Shown in pieces: positions 57,701 to 64,000 of a stretch of 64,000 nt of DNA. The notes beneath the pieces are model-generated. The model saw only the letters and a list, made by a program, of their open reading frames with translations. It was not told the DNA's origin and did not search any database. The translations under genes were made by a program, and so were the position numbers. The number at the start of each line of letters is the position of its first letter. Within the stretch, counting starts at the first letter, position 1. Location: positions 105,795,319-105,859,318 of the forward strand of contig CP136066.1 in assembly GCA_032622095.1 (NCBI GenBank). Reading direction: 5' to 3'. Origin of the DNA: Siphonodentalium dalli (taxonomy: Eukaryota; Mollusca; Scaphopoda; Gadilida; Siphonodentaliidae).

Positions 57701-60700
57701 AGATCAGCTCTACCATGCATGCCCACTGGAGCAGGGGGGCTGGAAGTGGTGGGGCGTGTTCACCTGAATTAACTAGGGACTCATAATAATGAAATATTGT
57801 ACTCTCATTAATAAATAAACTCTTCCATTCTTGATAGCCCAGACAGACAGCCTACTTCTAAGCACATGCATAGAAGTAGACTCTACCATGCTGGAGCAGG
57901 GGGCTGGAAGGGGTGGGGGCGTGTTCACCTGAGTTACCAATGGACTCATAATAATGAAATATTGTACTCTCATTAATAATGAACCCTTCCGTTTCTGATA
58001 GCCCGGACAGACAGCCTACTTCTAAGCACATGGATAGAAATAGACTACCATGCTGAAGCAGAGACCAGAAGGGGTGGGGGCATGTTCACAAGAGTTACCT
58101 AGTTCACATAATAATAAAATATCTTGTACTCTCATTGATAAATATAAACCCTTCCATTTCTGATTGCCCGGACAGACAGCCTACTTCTAAGCACATGGAT
58201 AGAAATAGACTACCATGCCGAAGCAGGGACCAGAAGGGGTGGGGGCATGTTCACATGAGTTACCTAAGCTACACATAATAATGAAATATTTGTACTCTCA
58301 TTGATAAATAAACCCTTCCATTTCTGATAGTCCGGACAGACTGCCTACTTCTATGCATTATGTTCACCTGAGTTACATGTACCTACGTACCCATAATAAT
58401 GAAATATTTGTAGTCATTAATAACTAAACCCTCATTACAAATAATTCAGATAGACAAATTAAATTTAGCACAGGGATTGAAGTTTGTACTTTACCATGAC
58501 TGCTGGAGCATGGGGGTATATATGGAACGTGAAACATAATTATGGGGTACATGAATGACATTTGCGCTGACAGTTTTGACCAATCCTGATGTTGTTCTAG
58601 CACCCGATTGTCTGAATTTTTATTGGTGTGATTTTATATGTGATTCCGATGAATACCCCACCAAACTTAATGTTGTAGGCAAATTGTTGTGGGGACAAAA
58701 TCAATATCGCCAGTAACATCGTGGGGTACATGGTAATTTGATATCTGGGTGTCATATTTTGAACCCCTCAGTTTCACCTCGGGTTTCAAGGTCAACGTCT
58801 AGGTAGTAAATCACCATGCACCCCAGAGTCCAAAGAAAATTAAATGTCTGGTTGGTGTTACATGTCAGAAAATATTAGGGTCGGTAAGTCGACTTAAAAT
58901 TTTATGTTTTAACATATAAATATGTATTAAGCTATTTTTATGACTTGGTTTTCTGCCTTGAAATTTACATATCTTTTTGTATAAGCCAAATACTTTGACT
59001 AAGAAATTAAAAGATTGTTTGACATTGGAATGTGGTTATTTTCCGGTTATTTTGTTACCTATAAAATGTGATGAAAGTTTCAAGAGATTTTAGTTTACCA
59101 TGAACAAATTATTTAGGATAGGTGGTTTAAATTACAGTCGGTCGAGAAACCCCAACCACAATTTGTTTTTGGCCTGCTGTTGCCGGACAGGCCTTAAAAT
59201 ATGGTGCTGCAAGCTAGCATCACCAAATTCATTCACTGGGGACCTCATTTTTCATGGTAGACACAGATTTAAGTTCCCAGATGGGCACCTCTATATAAAT
59301 ATGCATTTCGTCATCTGCCAATTTGGGAATATAGAGGAACTAAACTAAAAAACAAGCCATATTTCCGACTAAATCCTGAAAAGTTACACATAATTCTGCT
59401 GTGGTTAAAGAGTCAATTATTTAGGGCATTACTGTATAAAACAAAGAGTACTCTTTTAACTCTTTCATCCCTGAATATACAGATATGGATGTCCCAGAAC
59501 CCTGGATTATCAGCTTGCCTAAGAAAAATTATGTGTCCCTGATATACTGCTGCAACACTACCTTTAGAGTGATGTCAGGTATGGCAAACTGAATGTGTTA
59601 TGATCGTTAACAGGTGACCTTCAATTTGTGTTATATACCAATTGGGGGCGTCACATCCAAATGATATATCAGGTGTGTGCAGGTGAGAACCGAGAAGGGA
59701 CATTGAATCCCAACATATGCTATATGGGCATGTATCACCTGTATCTGGGATATCAACTTAGCATAGCAATGTTTTCCACAAATACATACATTGTATGTGT
59801 CATTCTTTGCAAGTGTGGTGTATACACTTGGTTGTGATGCCACCGTGCATGGTTTCAAATGTTTTACCAATCGGTTCATTGAACATAATTGCATTATCAA
59901 AGGCACGAGCAGACCAGTACTAACCATTTTTGTATGTCAGAAAGATGCTATTTGATCGAAACGGACATATACTCCCACATCTAGCAATTTTAGACCCAGG
60001 GATTTACTTGTCCGTATGCTGAGGAATTATGAGTAACATTCCAAATAAAACAACTGCCAATGTCCTGATTCGATTCCCAAAATGATTATGAATGTCGATT
60101 TCATGTTTATAATATGCACGTGCAGCTATTATTATTAAAGTAGCGCCGTAGTGCGGCACTGTGATTTCCGTAACATTGCGTCGAAAATAGGAGACATTAG
60201 ACGGATACCACAAATAAAACATCGTTACAAAGGTCAACATTATCTTCTTTATTTCATAAACATAATAATAATAATTGTATCGGTAAGTTTTTGTGATAAA
60301 CAATAAACCAAAATCGAAACGTGACTCAAAACACCATGCACACCTGTCGGTAGTATTGCGTCATCGATTTTTAGGAAAACCCAAAATAGTAATCGTGACG
60401 TCATACAGCTGCTGTCTATATGTATAGGCCCGGAATGTCTCTTAATCGCGCACATGCTAGGTATTCGTGCGCACAGATAAATTAGATTTGATGCCGAATA
60501 TCACCCAAAGGATATACAAGTCACTAACCAATAAAATAATTTGTATATCTCTGGAAATATTGTATTATTCCCGACAATTGTGCTCTGCCCGCTAAAGCGG
60601 GCTGCCGGGATGAACGTAAATTACGTCGTGCCCGCTTTAGCGGGCTGCCGGGTTGAAAGAGTTAAACATTGATGGTATTTCTAAATTTCATTTTCATTTC

Positions 60701-60808
60701 TTTCAGGATGTTCCACCGGATATATCTGTGTGTCAGTTCGTTTTGGAACAAGCTCTTTCGGTCAGGGCTCTACAAGAGATGGTCACATCAACATCCCAAG
60801 ATTCCTCA
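33670..60808 (+). CDS. RYR: Ryanodine receptor, first three coding exons (5' end)
   Basis: Ryanodine receptors are homotetrameric calcium-release channels of the endoplasmic or sarcoplasmic reticulum. Exons 33670-33729, 47613-47735 and 60707-60808 are all phase 0 and join to 95 residues. These match the start of the N-terminal beta-trefoil domain shared with IP3 receptors: [28 protein letters not shown], and [20 protein letters not shown] followed by ALQEM. The start codon is chosen because the protein begins [20 protein letters not shown], like other animal family members. Introns 1 and 2 are 13.9 and 13.0 kb. The next expected block (HRTLLYGHAILL-like) was not found before the window end, so intron 3 is at least 3.2 kb. 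The family is about 5,000 residues, so 98% lies beyond the window. Confidence 0.96.
34575..34737. mobile_element. M1 palindrome copy 2 (shortened left arm)
   Basis: CAGTAATGCCCTAAATAATC ... GGGCATTACTG, flanked by TA. Same type of internal deletion as copy 1. Confidence 0.85.
34770..34935 (+). repeat. Short dispersed repeat (copy 2) with poly-G
   Basis: TCGGTCTGAAATTTCCAATT, GTTGTGTCAGGAATGAAATT and ACCAAAGTTTG, then 22 G. Confidence 0.6.
34858..34879 (+). repeat. Poly-G tract (22)
   Basis: Uninterrupted G run in ryanodine receptor intron 1. Confidence 0.95.
34945..35025. repeat. Small imperfect hairpin
   Basis: CTCATATTTAAATTTGCGCA is mirrored by TGCGCAAATTTAAAACTGAG, with AGTACTATTTTTT and AAAAAATAGCAC outside the loop. 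Confidence 0.55.
35545..36020. mobile_element. Decayed relative of the 28721 hAT element
   Basis: Shares CATTTGGCCAAACTTTTG, AGAAAATGAGGATTTAATTT and the right end TTCGGCCCAGTGTGAACACTG. The left limit is uncertain. Confidence 0.55.
36438..36672. mobile_element. M3 copy 4 (full)
   Basis: TTAACCATTTGTATACCAAA to TTAGTATAGAAAGGGTTAA. TTAA is present at both ends. Confidence 0.8.
36714..37048. mobile_element. M6 TTAA-bounded element, copy 2
   Basis: TTAACCTCTTCGTTGCTAAA to TAGCAGCGAAGAGGTTAA, with good inverted termini. Contains TTTTCCAGTGGAAA and ATACGTCCGTAATAGTTACG blocks shared with copy 1. Confidence 0.8.
37803..37907. mobile_element. M1 right half only (copy 3)
   Basis: GAGCTTTCCGATGAATGGC through GGGCATTACTG. 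The left arm is missing. Confidence 0.8.
38244..38448. mobile_element. M1 palindrome copy 4 (full)
   Basis: 205 bp, TA-flanked, both ~100-bp arms present with CTCACTGAGAG at the centre. CAGT terminus plus TA duplication suggests the Tc1/mariner-pogo superfamily. Confidence 0.88.
38771..39431. mobile_element. M5 TTAA-bounded element, copy 2, with nested M1
   Basis: TTAAAGGCCCACTTAATTTT to AAATGGACCTTTAA. Collinear with copy 1 (CAAAGTSTATT, TCTGAGACACAGACRTT, GATTGTTAYTAAAAC), apart from the M1 insertion 38810-39022. Confidence 0.78.
38810..39022. mobile_element. M1 palindrome copy 5 (full, nested in M5 copy 2)
   Basis: 213 bp, starting CAATAATGCTCTAATTAATC, with TA on both sides. Inserted in the M5 element 38771-39431. 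Confidence 0.88.
39874..40242. mobile_element. M2 copy 5, variant termini (CCTTTACCCAACA)
   Basis: Ends TTAATCCTTTACCCAACAGA and TTGTTGGGTAAAGGGTTAA. Inside are two hairpins, of which the second is the reverse complement of the first (GCGAGTCGACCATAGGTCGC against its inverse). Its termini differ from those of other M2 copies. Confidence 0.82.
41320..43260 (+). repeat. Array D, long tandem array of ~110-150-bp units
   Basis: Head TAGCTCAACTTTACTTTGTA then GTCCGTCGTCCGTGTGTGCG. About a dozen or more units follow: GGCACGGGCTACAGGTCGTA, ATCATGAAATTTGTCATGG, ACATGTAGATGGGAACGAGT, CATTTTGGGGTC, CATGGCCGCCAGCAGCCATC. Tail CCAAGTTGAGCTACAG. Minus-strand frames here are repeat artefacts. Confidence 0.88.
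43440..44165 (+). repeat. Dispersed repeat with ATAAAGGACA 3' end
   Basis: GGTTAGCCCGCCACTGGCGG head and two copies of GTTTGAGCYCAATCGGTYC followed by GAGTCTATAAAGGACA. The ending resembles the tails of some invertebrate retroposons, but I cannot assign a class. Confidence 0.55.
44305..44370 (+). repeat. Short dispersed repeat (copy 3)
   Basis: TTTTGGTCTGAAATTTTCAA, then TTCCAACTGTTGAAAA as in copy 2. Confidence 0.5.
44423..44655. mobile_element. M1 palindrome copy 6 (full, duplicated centre)
   Basis: 233 bp, TA-flanked. The centre carries a repeated GGAAAGCTSTCAGTGAGAG. Confidence 0.86.
44773..44957. mobile_element. M2 copy 6 (5' truncated)
   Basis: CTGTGCCAGTGGATTC arm, inverse arm and right end AAGCTCCATTCATGGAAGGGTTAG. 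The left terminus is missing. Confidence 0.7.
45060..45262. mobile_element. M1 palindrome copy 7 (diverged)
   Basis: 203 bp starting CATTAATGCCCGAAGTA with a well-kept central stem (GGAAAGCTCTCACCGAGAGC). Confidence 0.83.
45263..46900. other. Ryanodine receptor intron 1, no recognised feature
   Basis: AT-rich unique-looking sequence between two M1 palindromes. A T-run is at about 45658-45667. No exon candidate with family similarity. Confidence 0.55.
46901..47076. mobile_element. M1 palindrome copy 8 (shortened right arm)
   Basis: Starts GAGTAATGCCTTAAATAATC and ends GGCATTACTG, flanked by TA. The right stem has an internal deletion. Confidence 0.84.
47173..47434. mobile_element. M2 copy 7 (full)
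   Basis: TTAACCTTTCCATCACTGGAG to CCGTCATGAAAGGGTTAA with both hairpins. It sits 178 bases upstream of ryanodine receptor exon 2. Confidence 0.8.
47613..47735 (+). CDS. RYR: Ryanodine receptor coding exon 2
   Basis: Forty-one codons, phase 0 on both sides. The acceptor is TATTTTCAG and the donor is AAG/GTAATT. It encodes [20 protein letters not shown] then [17 protein letters not shown]. The SRDGNSSD loop is longer than remembered insect sequences. The Cys of VCLAAEG aligns with RyR1 Cys35, a site of disease variants in people. Confidence 0.95.
47908..48795 (+). repeat. Array C, about five units
   Basis: Starts TATACGCCCGTTTGAAAA, then GTCTGTCTGTCCGTCTGTCC. Units carry GTTTCCGGATGATAACTTTA-like, AATTTGGTATGTGGGTTTAT, CAAGTTCGAATTTGGGTTCC and GAGTTATGCCCC. 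Ends GGGCGTATTTTGCACGCC, which pairs with the TACGCCC start. Confidence 0.85.
48955..49219. mobile_element. M2 copy 8 (full)
   Basis: CTAACCCCTTCATAACGGGAG to AGTCATGGAAGAGTTAA with both hairpins. The left TTAA is mutated to CTAA. Confidence 0.78.
49847..49873 (+). repeat. Poly-G tract (27)
   Basis: Longest uninterrupted G run of the window, in ryanodine receptor intron 2, just before M2 copy 9. Confidence 0.95.
49896..50010. mobile_element. M2 copy 9 (5' part)
   Basis: TTAACCCTTCCATGACTGGAG, one shortened hairpin, then truncation. It lies 22 bases downstream of a 27-base poly-G run. Confidence 0.72.
50615..50840. mobile_element. M3 copy 5 (full)
   Basis: TTAACCCTTTCTATACTAAA to AGAATAGAAAGGGTTAA. 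TTAA is present at both ends. Confidence 0.8.
51538..51810. mobile_element. M2 copy 10 (full)
   Basis: TTAATCTTCCATGACTGGAGC to TCCGGTCATGAAAAGGTTAA with both hairpins. The second hairpin loop has a small duplication of GGGAGACT. Confidence 0.8.
51811..53275. other. Ryanodine receptor intron 2, little recognised
   Basis: Only the 32-bp duplication at 52707 stands out. Confidence 0.55.
52707..52770 (+). repeat. Perfect 32-bp tandem duplication
   Basis: The 32-bp unit beginning AGTAGATATGTCCCAGTCAG occurs twice without any difference. Confidence 0.95.
53276..53398 (+). repeat. Direct repeat, left copy
   Basis: GATTCCATGGTAGACACCCA, CTCAGTGGTGTGATCACCTG, AAGATCTGGCTACATATACA and ATGAACCAGTGCTGAT recur at 54233-54346. 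Confidence 0.8.
53495..53870. repeat. Palindromic element (~170-bp arms)
   Basis: CAATCATAAATATCGCATAA, TAGTATGTTATTGTCAAGTT and ATGTTATGTAAACAAAGCC are mirrored by GGCTTTTGTTTACATAACA, AACTTGACAATAACATACTA and ATATTTATGATTGG. The centre is CAGGTTCTGTAACATTTTT. TTAA occurs at 53486 and 53873, but the tips are not convincingly inverted. Confidence 0.72.
54233..54346 (+). repeat. Direct repeat, right copy
   Basis: Second copy of the 53276-53398 block. It and the left copy bracket the palindrome at 53495-53870. Confidence 0.8.
54556..54672. mobile_element. M3 copy 6 (left part)
   Basis: TTAACCCTTTCATTGACGTG, then ATAATAAGTTCAACAA-like and GAATATGAATCCTTCTGCAC blocks. Truncated where a TCTG microsatellite begins. 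Confidence 0.7.
54693..56497. other. Ryanodine receptor intron 2, no recognised feature
   Basis: Contains open frames up to 102 codons (55478-55786, +). They lack recognisable protein similarity and look like chance frames. Confidence 0.5.
56498..56739. mobile_element. M2 copy 11, variant termini (CAGTGCCAGG)
   Basis: Ends TTAACCCTTTCAGTGCCAGG and CCTGGCACTCAAAGGGTTAA. It has one complete hairpin at 56545-56617, then a T-run, and a palindromic GGCCGATAATATCGGCC before the right end. These are classic piggyBac-like ends. Confidence 0.82.
57050..58545 (+). repeat. Minisatellite, about ten 120-165-bp units, in ryanodine receptor intron 2
   Basis: Each unit has AATAAACCCTTCYATTTC, GATRRCYCRGACAG, ACCATGACTGCTGGAGCAGG, GGGGCGTGTTCAC and ATAATAATGAAATAT. 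AATAAACCC-type blocks begin near 57112, 57255, 57405, 57549, 57663, 57813, 57976, 58141, 58306 and 58420. Units drift from left to right into two sub-types. Confidence 0.9.
59185..59275. mobile_element. M4 remnant
   Basis: ACAGGCCTTAAAATATGGTG, then AGCTAGCATCACCAAATTCA and GGGGACCTCAT. Short degraded form. Confidence 0.5.
59352..59434. mobile_element. M1 right half only (copy 9)
   Basis: ACAAGCCATATTTCCGACTA through GGGCATTACTG. Left arm absent. Confidence 0.78.
59456..60665. mobile_element. M8 TTAA-bounded element, copy 2
   Basis: TTAACTCTTTCATCCCTGAA to GGTTGAAAGAGTTAA, 1210 bp. Near the right end are palindromic GCCCGCTAAAGCGGGC and a partner GCCCGCTTTAGCGGGC. No transposase frame seen. 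The end is 41 bases from ryanodine receptor exon 3. Confidence 0.83.
60707..60808 (+). CDS. RYR: Ryanodine receptor coding exon 3
   Basis: Thirty-four codons, phase 0 on both sides. The acceptor is TTTCTTTCAG and the donor is TCA/GTGAGT. It encodes [25 protein letters not shown] and a Ser/Thr-rich end. The M8 repeat ends 41 bases before this exon. Confidence 0.95.
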
Positions 60809-61637
60809 GTGAGTATCTGTTCTGTAATATTCTTGATAGATGTATCTTTATCCATGCCACAACTAAACAAACCATTTACATTCAATCATTCATATACCTG
60901 AAATTTTAATACATATTTAAATCGGACATAATTTCAGGCTTCAAACACCCTGGGTTTAAAGATGCCTGATCCAATTTGATTTGATAAAATTACCACGAGT
61001 CTGTGGTAGGCATGTTTTGGAAGTAGGCCTTTTGAAAGGTTATAGTATTTTATAAGAGTAAAGATATGTATACAAATAATGTAAACTGATGAATGGCCAC
61101 AACAAAATTAATATTGATCACAATTTTAATATAAATTCTGGTAAAAGTTTGTCAGGCTCGACTCCCCTTGTGAATTATGTCACATACTCATCGAAACCAA
61201 TTGCTTGCTATCTATTTAATAAAGGCCACCAATGCAGATTATCAGCGAGGCTCATCGTCCAGGGAACCAGTCAACCACTATGCCTTTTAGATCTGAAATC
61301 ACCATGGTAATAATACCATTAATACAATCCAGACATTTGAAAGTTGTAAGGGCTTCCTGAACGTAGACTAATTTTGGGAAACACTATTGATTTCTAGGAT
61401 TTGATCTAAGAAACATTTTCCGTGCAGAAAACGAGAAGTCATAAATTCTTTTGCGAAAAGAGGATAATTGTTTGCCTCATTAGGAAAATTAGATCCTACC
61501 CTTTGTGAAAGCTGTGATGAGATTTCTGCTCTTTACTTCAGCTAGGAAGCATGTAATGTTAATCTCCTTCAGTTGTGTGAGACTTTGGGCTTTGTGGCTT
61601 GTTTGAGACTTTGATATGAAATTATCGGTTCTGAAGC

Positions 61638-61662
61638 ATTTATATATATATATATATATATC
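61638..61662. repeat. TA microsatellite
   Basis: About eleven TA dinucleotides in ryanodine receptor intron 3. Confidence 0.9.
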
Positions 61663-61794
61663 CTTTATTTTCCTCCGTTACACGAAGAGCTTATCAAACA
61701 TTAAACATCATAATACAAATATTTACACAAGTGGGATGAACAGGTGAAGAAGACATATACAAATGAATACATATTCAGACAGAAATCAAAGTCA

Positions 61795-62012
61795 GAGTGA
61801 CAGACAGACATACAATGTGCATATACGCTGACAGCTATGTCGATTGGCAGGTATGCGGACACATGCAGGCGAACAGATATACATACATACACTGACGAGC
61901 GGACGGATGTACAGATATGTACGCAGTCATAGACACACACGCGCGCACCCCCCCCCCACACACATATATATATACATATATATATATACACATATACATA
62001 TATATATACATG
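61795..62012. repeat. Compound ACAG/ACATAC and CA/TA microsatellite
   Basis: GACAGACAGACATAC, many ACATAC-like steps, C9, then CACACATATATATATACAT-type runs. The frames on both strands here are simple-sequence artefacts. Confidence 0.85.
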
Positions 62013-62841
62013 GGGGCTTTGGTACAAAAGACATAGGACTTTGAGGCTTCAGTAAAAATGGACTTGAGGTTTTGATGTGAAAGCTGTGGGGCTTTCAAGC
62101 TTTGAAGTTAAGTTTAGTGTATTTTTTCCATGCAAGTTTTATATCAATTCTGGGGTATAAAATAATAGATATGAATTCAGTATCCGGAAAAGTTTCTATC
62201 AATTAATATTGATTTTATTTGTAATTTTTCTCATATAATCTGATATAATACCTACTTTCTAACGGGATGATAAAAGGGGCCTTTTTAGGACAGGCAACAA
62301 CAGAAAAGGTGAAATCAAAATATATTATAATTTCTTTTTACAACATGATTCATGTCTCAGTCTATGATATTTTGGGATATAACTTATACTGTATAACATT
62401 CAATCTTGAAGCCTTTCATCATATGATAGCAGGGATATTTTTGAAATGAGTTTGTAGCTCTCATCCATTCCATCCTTTGAATATTTTACCAGCCACGAAT
62501 TTTGGATTCGATTTCAATACTCCCAAGACTGGTCTGATCAGCGATTTTATTTTAGCGGCACAATAACATTCTTCTCTTTTATAAGTGAGTGATTTTTTAT
62601 GGTTTGATAACACGATAACAAATGGAACACTGAGATGAGCCAGTTTTTACCTGAACAAACAAACTGCTAATGGGAGAAAATCTCATTTGATTTGAAATGC
62701 CATGTCCAAATAGCTTTTAATATGCTCTTCAAAGCGTAAAAATTCATGAATTGTGATGGCAAATGGAAATGGCATCTGTCTGATGTGGGAGACCTTATCC
62801 CGAGAGAATCGGATTCCTTTTGAGACATGGAATCATTAAGT

Positions 62842-62965
62842 CCAGGCCTGAAAATATGGTGCTGGACATTTGCAGAACGAGAAGGTGAATTTAGTGCACA
62901 TCAGGCTATCATCACTAAAGTCACCTTCTGGGGAACTGATTCTGATTTTGGCCTCATCTAATTAA
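62842..62965. mobile_element. M4 degraded short form
   Basis: CAGGCCTGAAAATATGGTG, CATTTGCAGAACGAGAAGG and inverse CACCTTCTGGGGAACTGATT. The right terminus is degraded. Confidence 0.55.
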
Positions 62966-63004
62966 CAAGTTTTTTAGTTTTCTTAGAAAGTCTCTTTTTC
63001 TTTT

Positions 63005-64000
63005 TATACCCTCACTTTCGAAGAAAATGGGGGGTATACTGGATTGACTGCGTCTGTCCGTCACGCTTTCTCCCTCCGTGTGTCCGTCCGTCCGTTCGAC
63101 CTCATAACTCGAACAACTGTGAACCAATTTCAATAATTTTTTGTATGCAATCTCCTTAGGACTGCCTCTCCGCATGACGCTAATTGCGGTTTGGTCAGAC
63201 TTTTTTTTTTTTAAAGTTACGCCTCATTTTCGACTTAGAAAATTTCTCACTTTTTCGGTTTCCGGATGATATCTCAAGTTTTGATTCTTTAATTGCAAAT
63301 ACCGTTTTTTTTGTAGATCAGTCATATCAAGATACAGGTTGAGTTCGAATTTGAGCTTGATCCGATGATTTTTTCTAGAGTAATGGACTTTTTTCGACTT
63401 AGAAAATTAAATTTTACTTCTTTTTTTTGGGGTTTCCAGATTATAACTAAAGTTTGGACTGTTCAATTGAAAATTCCGTTTTTGTGTGAGTCAATGATAT
63501 CAAAATACAGGTCAAGTTCGAATTTGAGTTTGATCCGATGATTTTTCTCTGAGTTATGGGCTTTTCTTGTTTTTTCTTTGGTTTCCGGATGATAACTCAA
63601 GTTTGGATTGTTTAATTGGAAATTCTGTTTTTTTTGTGGGTCGTTCATATCAAATTACAGGTCAAGTTCGAATTTGAGTTTGATCCAATGATTTTCCCCA
63701 AGTTATGGGCCTTTCGACTGAATTTTTGTTTTTATAATTTTCTGTTTTTCTGTATGAGGGTACCTTCATGGTGTAATCAACTCCTCCTACAGTTTTGATC
63801 GTAGATATTTGAAACTTCCTTTTTTTTGGATGCTATCACACTCGACAAAAGCCATCTTAGATGTTAACGTTGCGTTTCATTTTCTACCCTTTTTGGGGTT
63901 TCTGCAATCATTCGAACAAATATGAACCAATATCAAAATTATTAATCCAAATTTTTCTTTAAAGTTAAAAATCTTTTTTGTTGGGTTTACGGATAATGCG
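63005..64000 (+). repeat. Array C-like, about five units, runs off the window
   Basis: Head hairpin TATACCCTCACTTTCGAAGA ... GGGGGGTATACTGGATTGA, CCGTCCGTCCG, then units with GGTTTCCGGATGATAACTCA, ATATCAAATTACAGGTCAAG and TTCGAATTTGAGTTTGATCC at ~175-bp spacing. Confidence 0.82.

Larger units (their letters stand above)
60809..62841. other. Ryanodine receptor intron 3 (start)
   Basis: Microsatellites at 61638 and 61795, otherwise AT-rich and featureless. The next ryanodine receptor exon was searched for by its expected protein block and not found. Confidence 0.55.

Noticed and set aside
57050-58545. Tandem units considered as CRISPR or as repeated exons
   Set aside because: Units are ~150 bp without spacers and contain stops in every frame.
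61701-62098. Minus-strand frames of 87 and 108 codons
   Set aside because: Made of microsatellite sequence (Tyr/Ile/Val/Cys repeats).

Overview
The window is eukaryotic, AT-rich, intron-rich and very repeat-dense. The two genes recognised, together with arrays of ATGAAATTTGGTATGGATGTT-like minisatellites and many hairpin MITEs, suggest a lophotrochozoan, most likely a bivalve mollusc. The species cannot be named from the sequence. Nothing bacterial, viral or CRISPR-like was seen.

Genes. Both lie on the + strand. (1) Positions 5246-21279 hold the last ten coding exons (365 codons plus stop) of golgin-84 (GOLGA5 family), the Golgi coiled-coil tether with a C-terminal membrane anchor. The N-terminal half lies to the left of the window. 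(2) Positions 33670-60808 hold the first three coding exons (95 residues) of a ryanodine receptor, starting at its ATG. The rest of this roughly 5,000-residue calcium-release channel lies to the right. All 12 exon junctions inside the window keep frame and have GT/AG borders. The two genes are separated by about 12.4 kb. No functional link between them is evident.

Everything else is introns and intergenic DNA filled with non-autonomous transposons and minisatellites. They group into families, named here for convenience. M1: palindromes starting CAGTAATGCYC at TA sites (9 copies). M2: single or double hairpins with CCAATGCATTCTCTTATATA arms inside TTAA-bounded elements (11 copies). M3: TTAA-CCCTTTCTATACTAAATAC (6 copies). 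M4: GAATGAGGTCC foldbacks with 8-bp target duplications (7 copies or remnants). M5, M6 and M8: three further TTAA-bounded families (2 copies each). Several hAT-like elements have exact 8-bp duplications (6797-7656, 16372-17363, 28721-29641, 15131-15385). Tandem arrays A-D have 110-190-bp units. There is one tRNA-derived SINE, a ten-unit minisatellite in ryanodine receptor intron 2, and a 330-bp-arm inverted repeat upstream of the ryanodine receptor start.

Layout: 1-5245 golgin intron (array A, M2, M3, M4); 5246-21279 golgin exons with repeat-filled introns; 21280 to about 21845 golgin 3' UTR; about 21850-33360 intergenic (M2, M6, array B, 28.7-kb hAT, large inverted repeat, M5); 33360-33729 ryanodine receptor 5' region and exon 1; 33730-47612 intron 1 (M1 cluster, array D composite, M2, M3, M5, M6); 47613-47735 exon 2; 47736-60706 intron 2 (array C, M2, M3, minisatellite, M8); 60707-60808 exon 3; 60809-64000 intron 3 (microsatellites, M4, array C). 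No transposase gene is visible, so all mobile elements here look non-autonomous.
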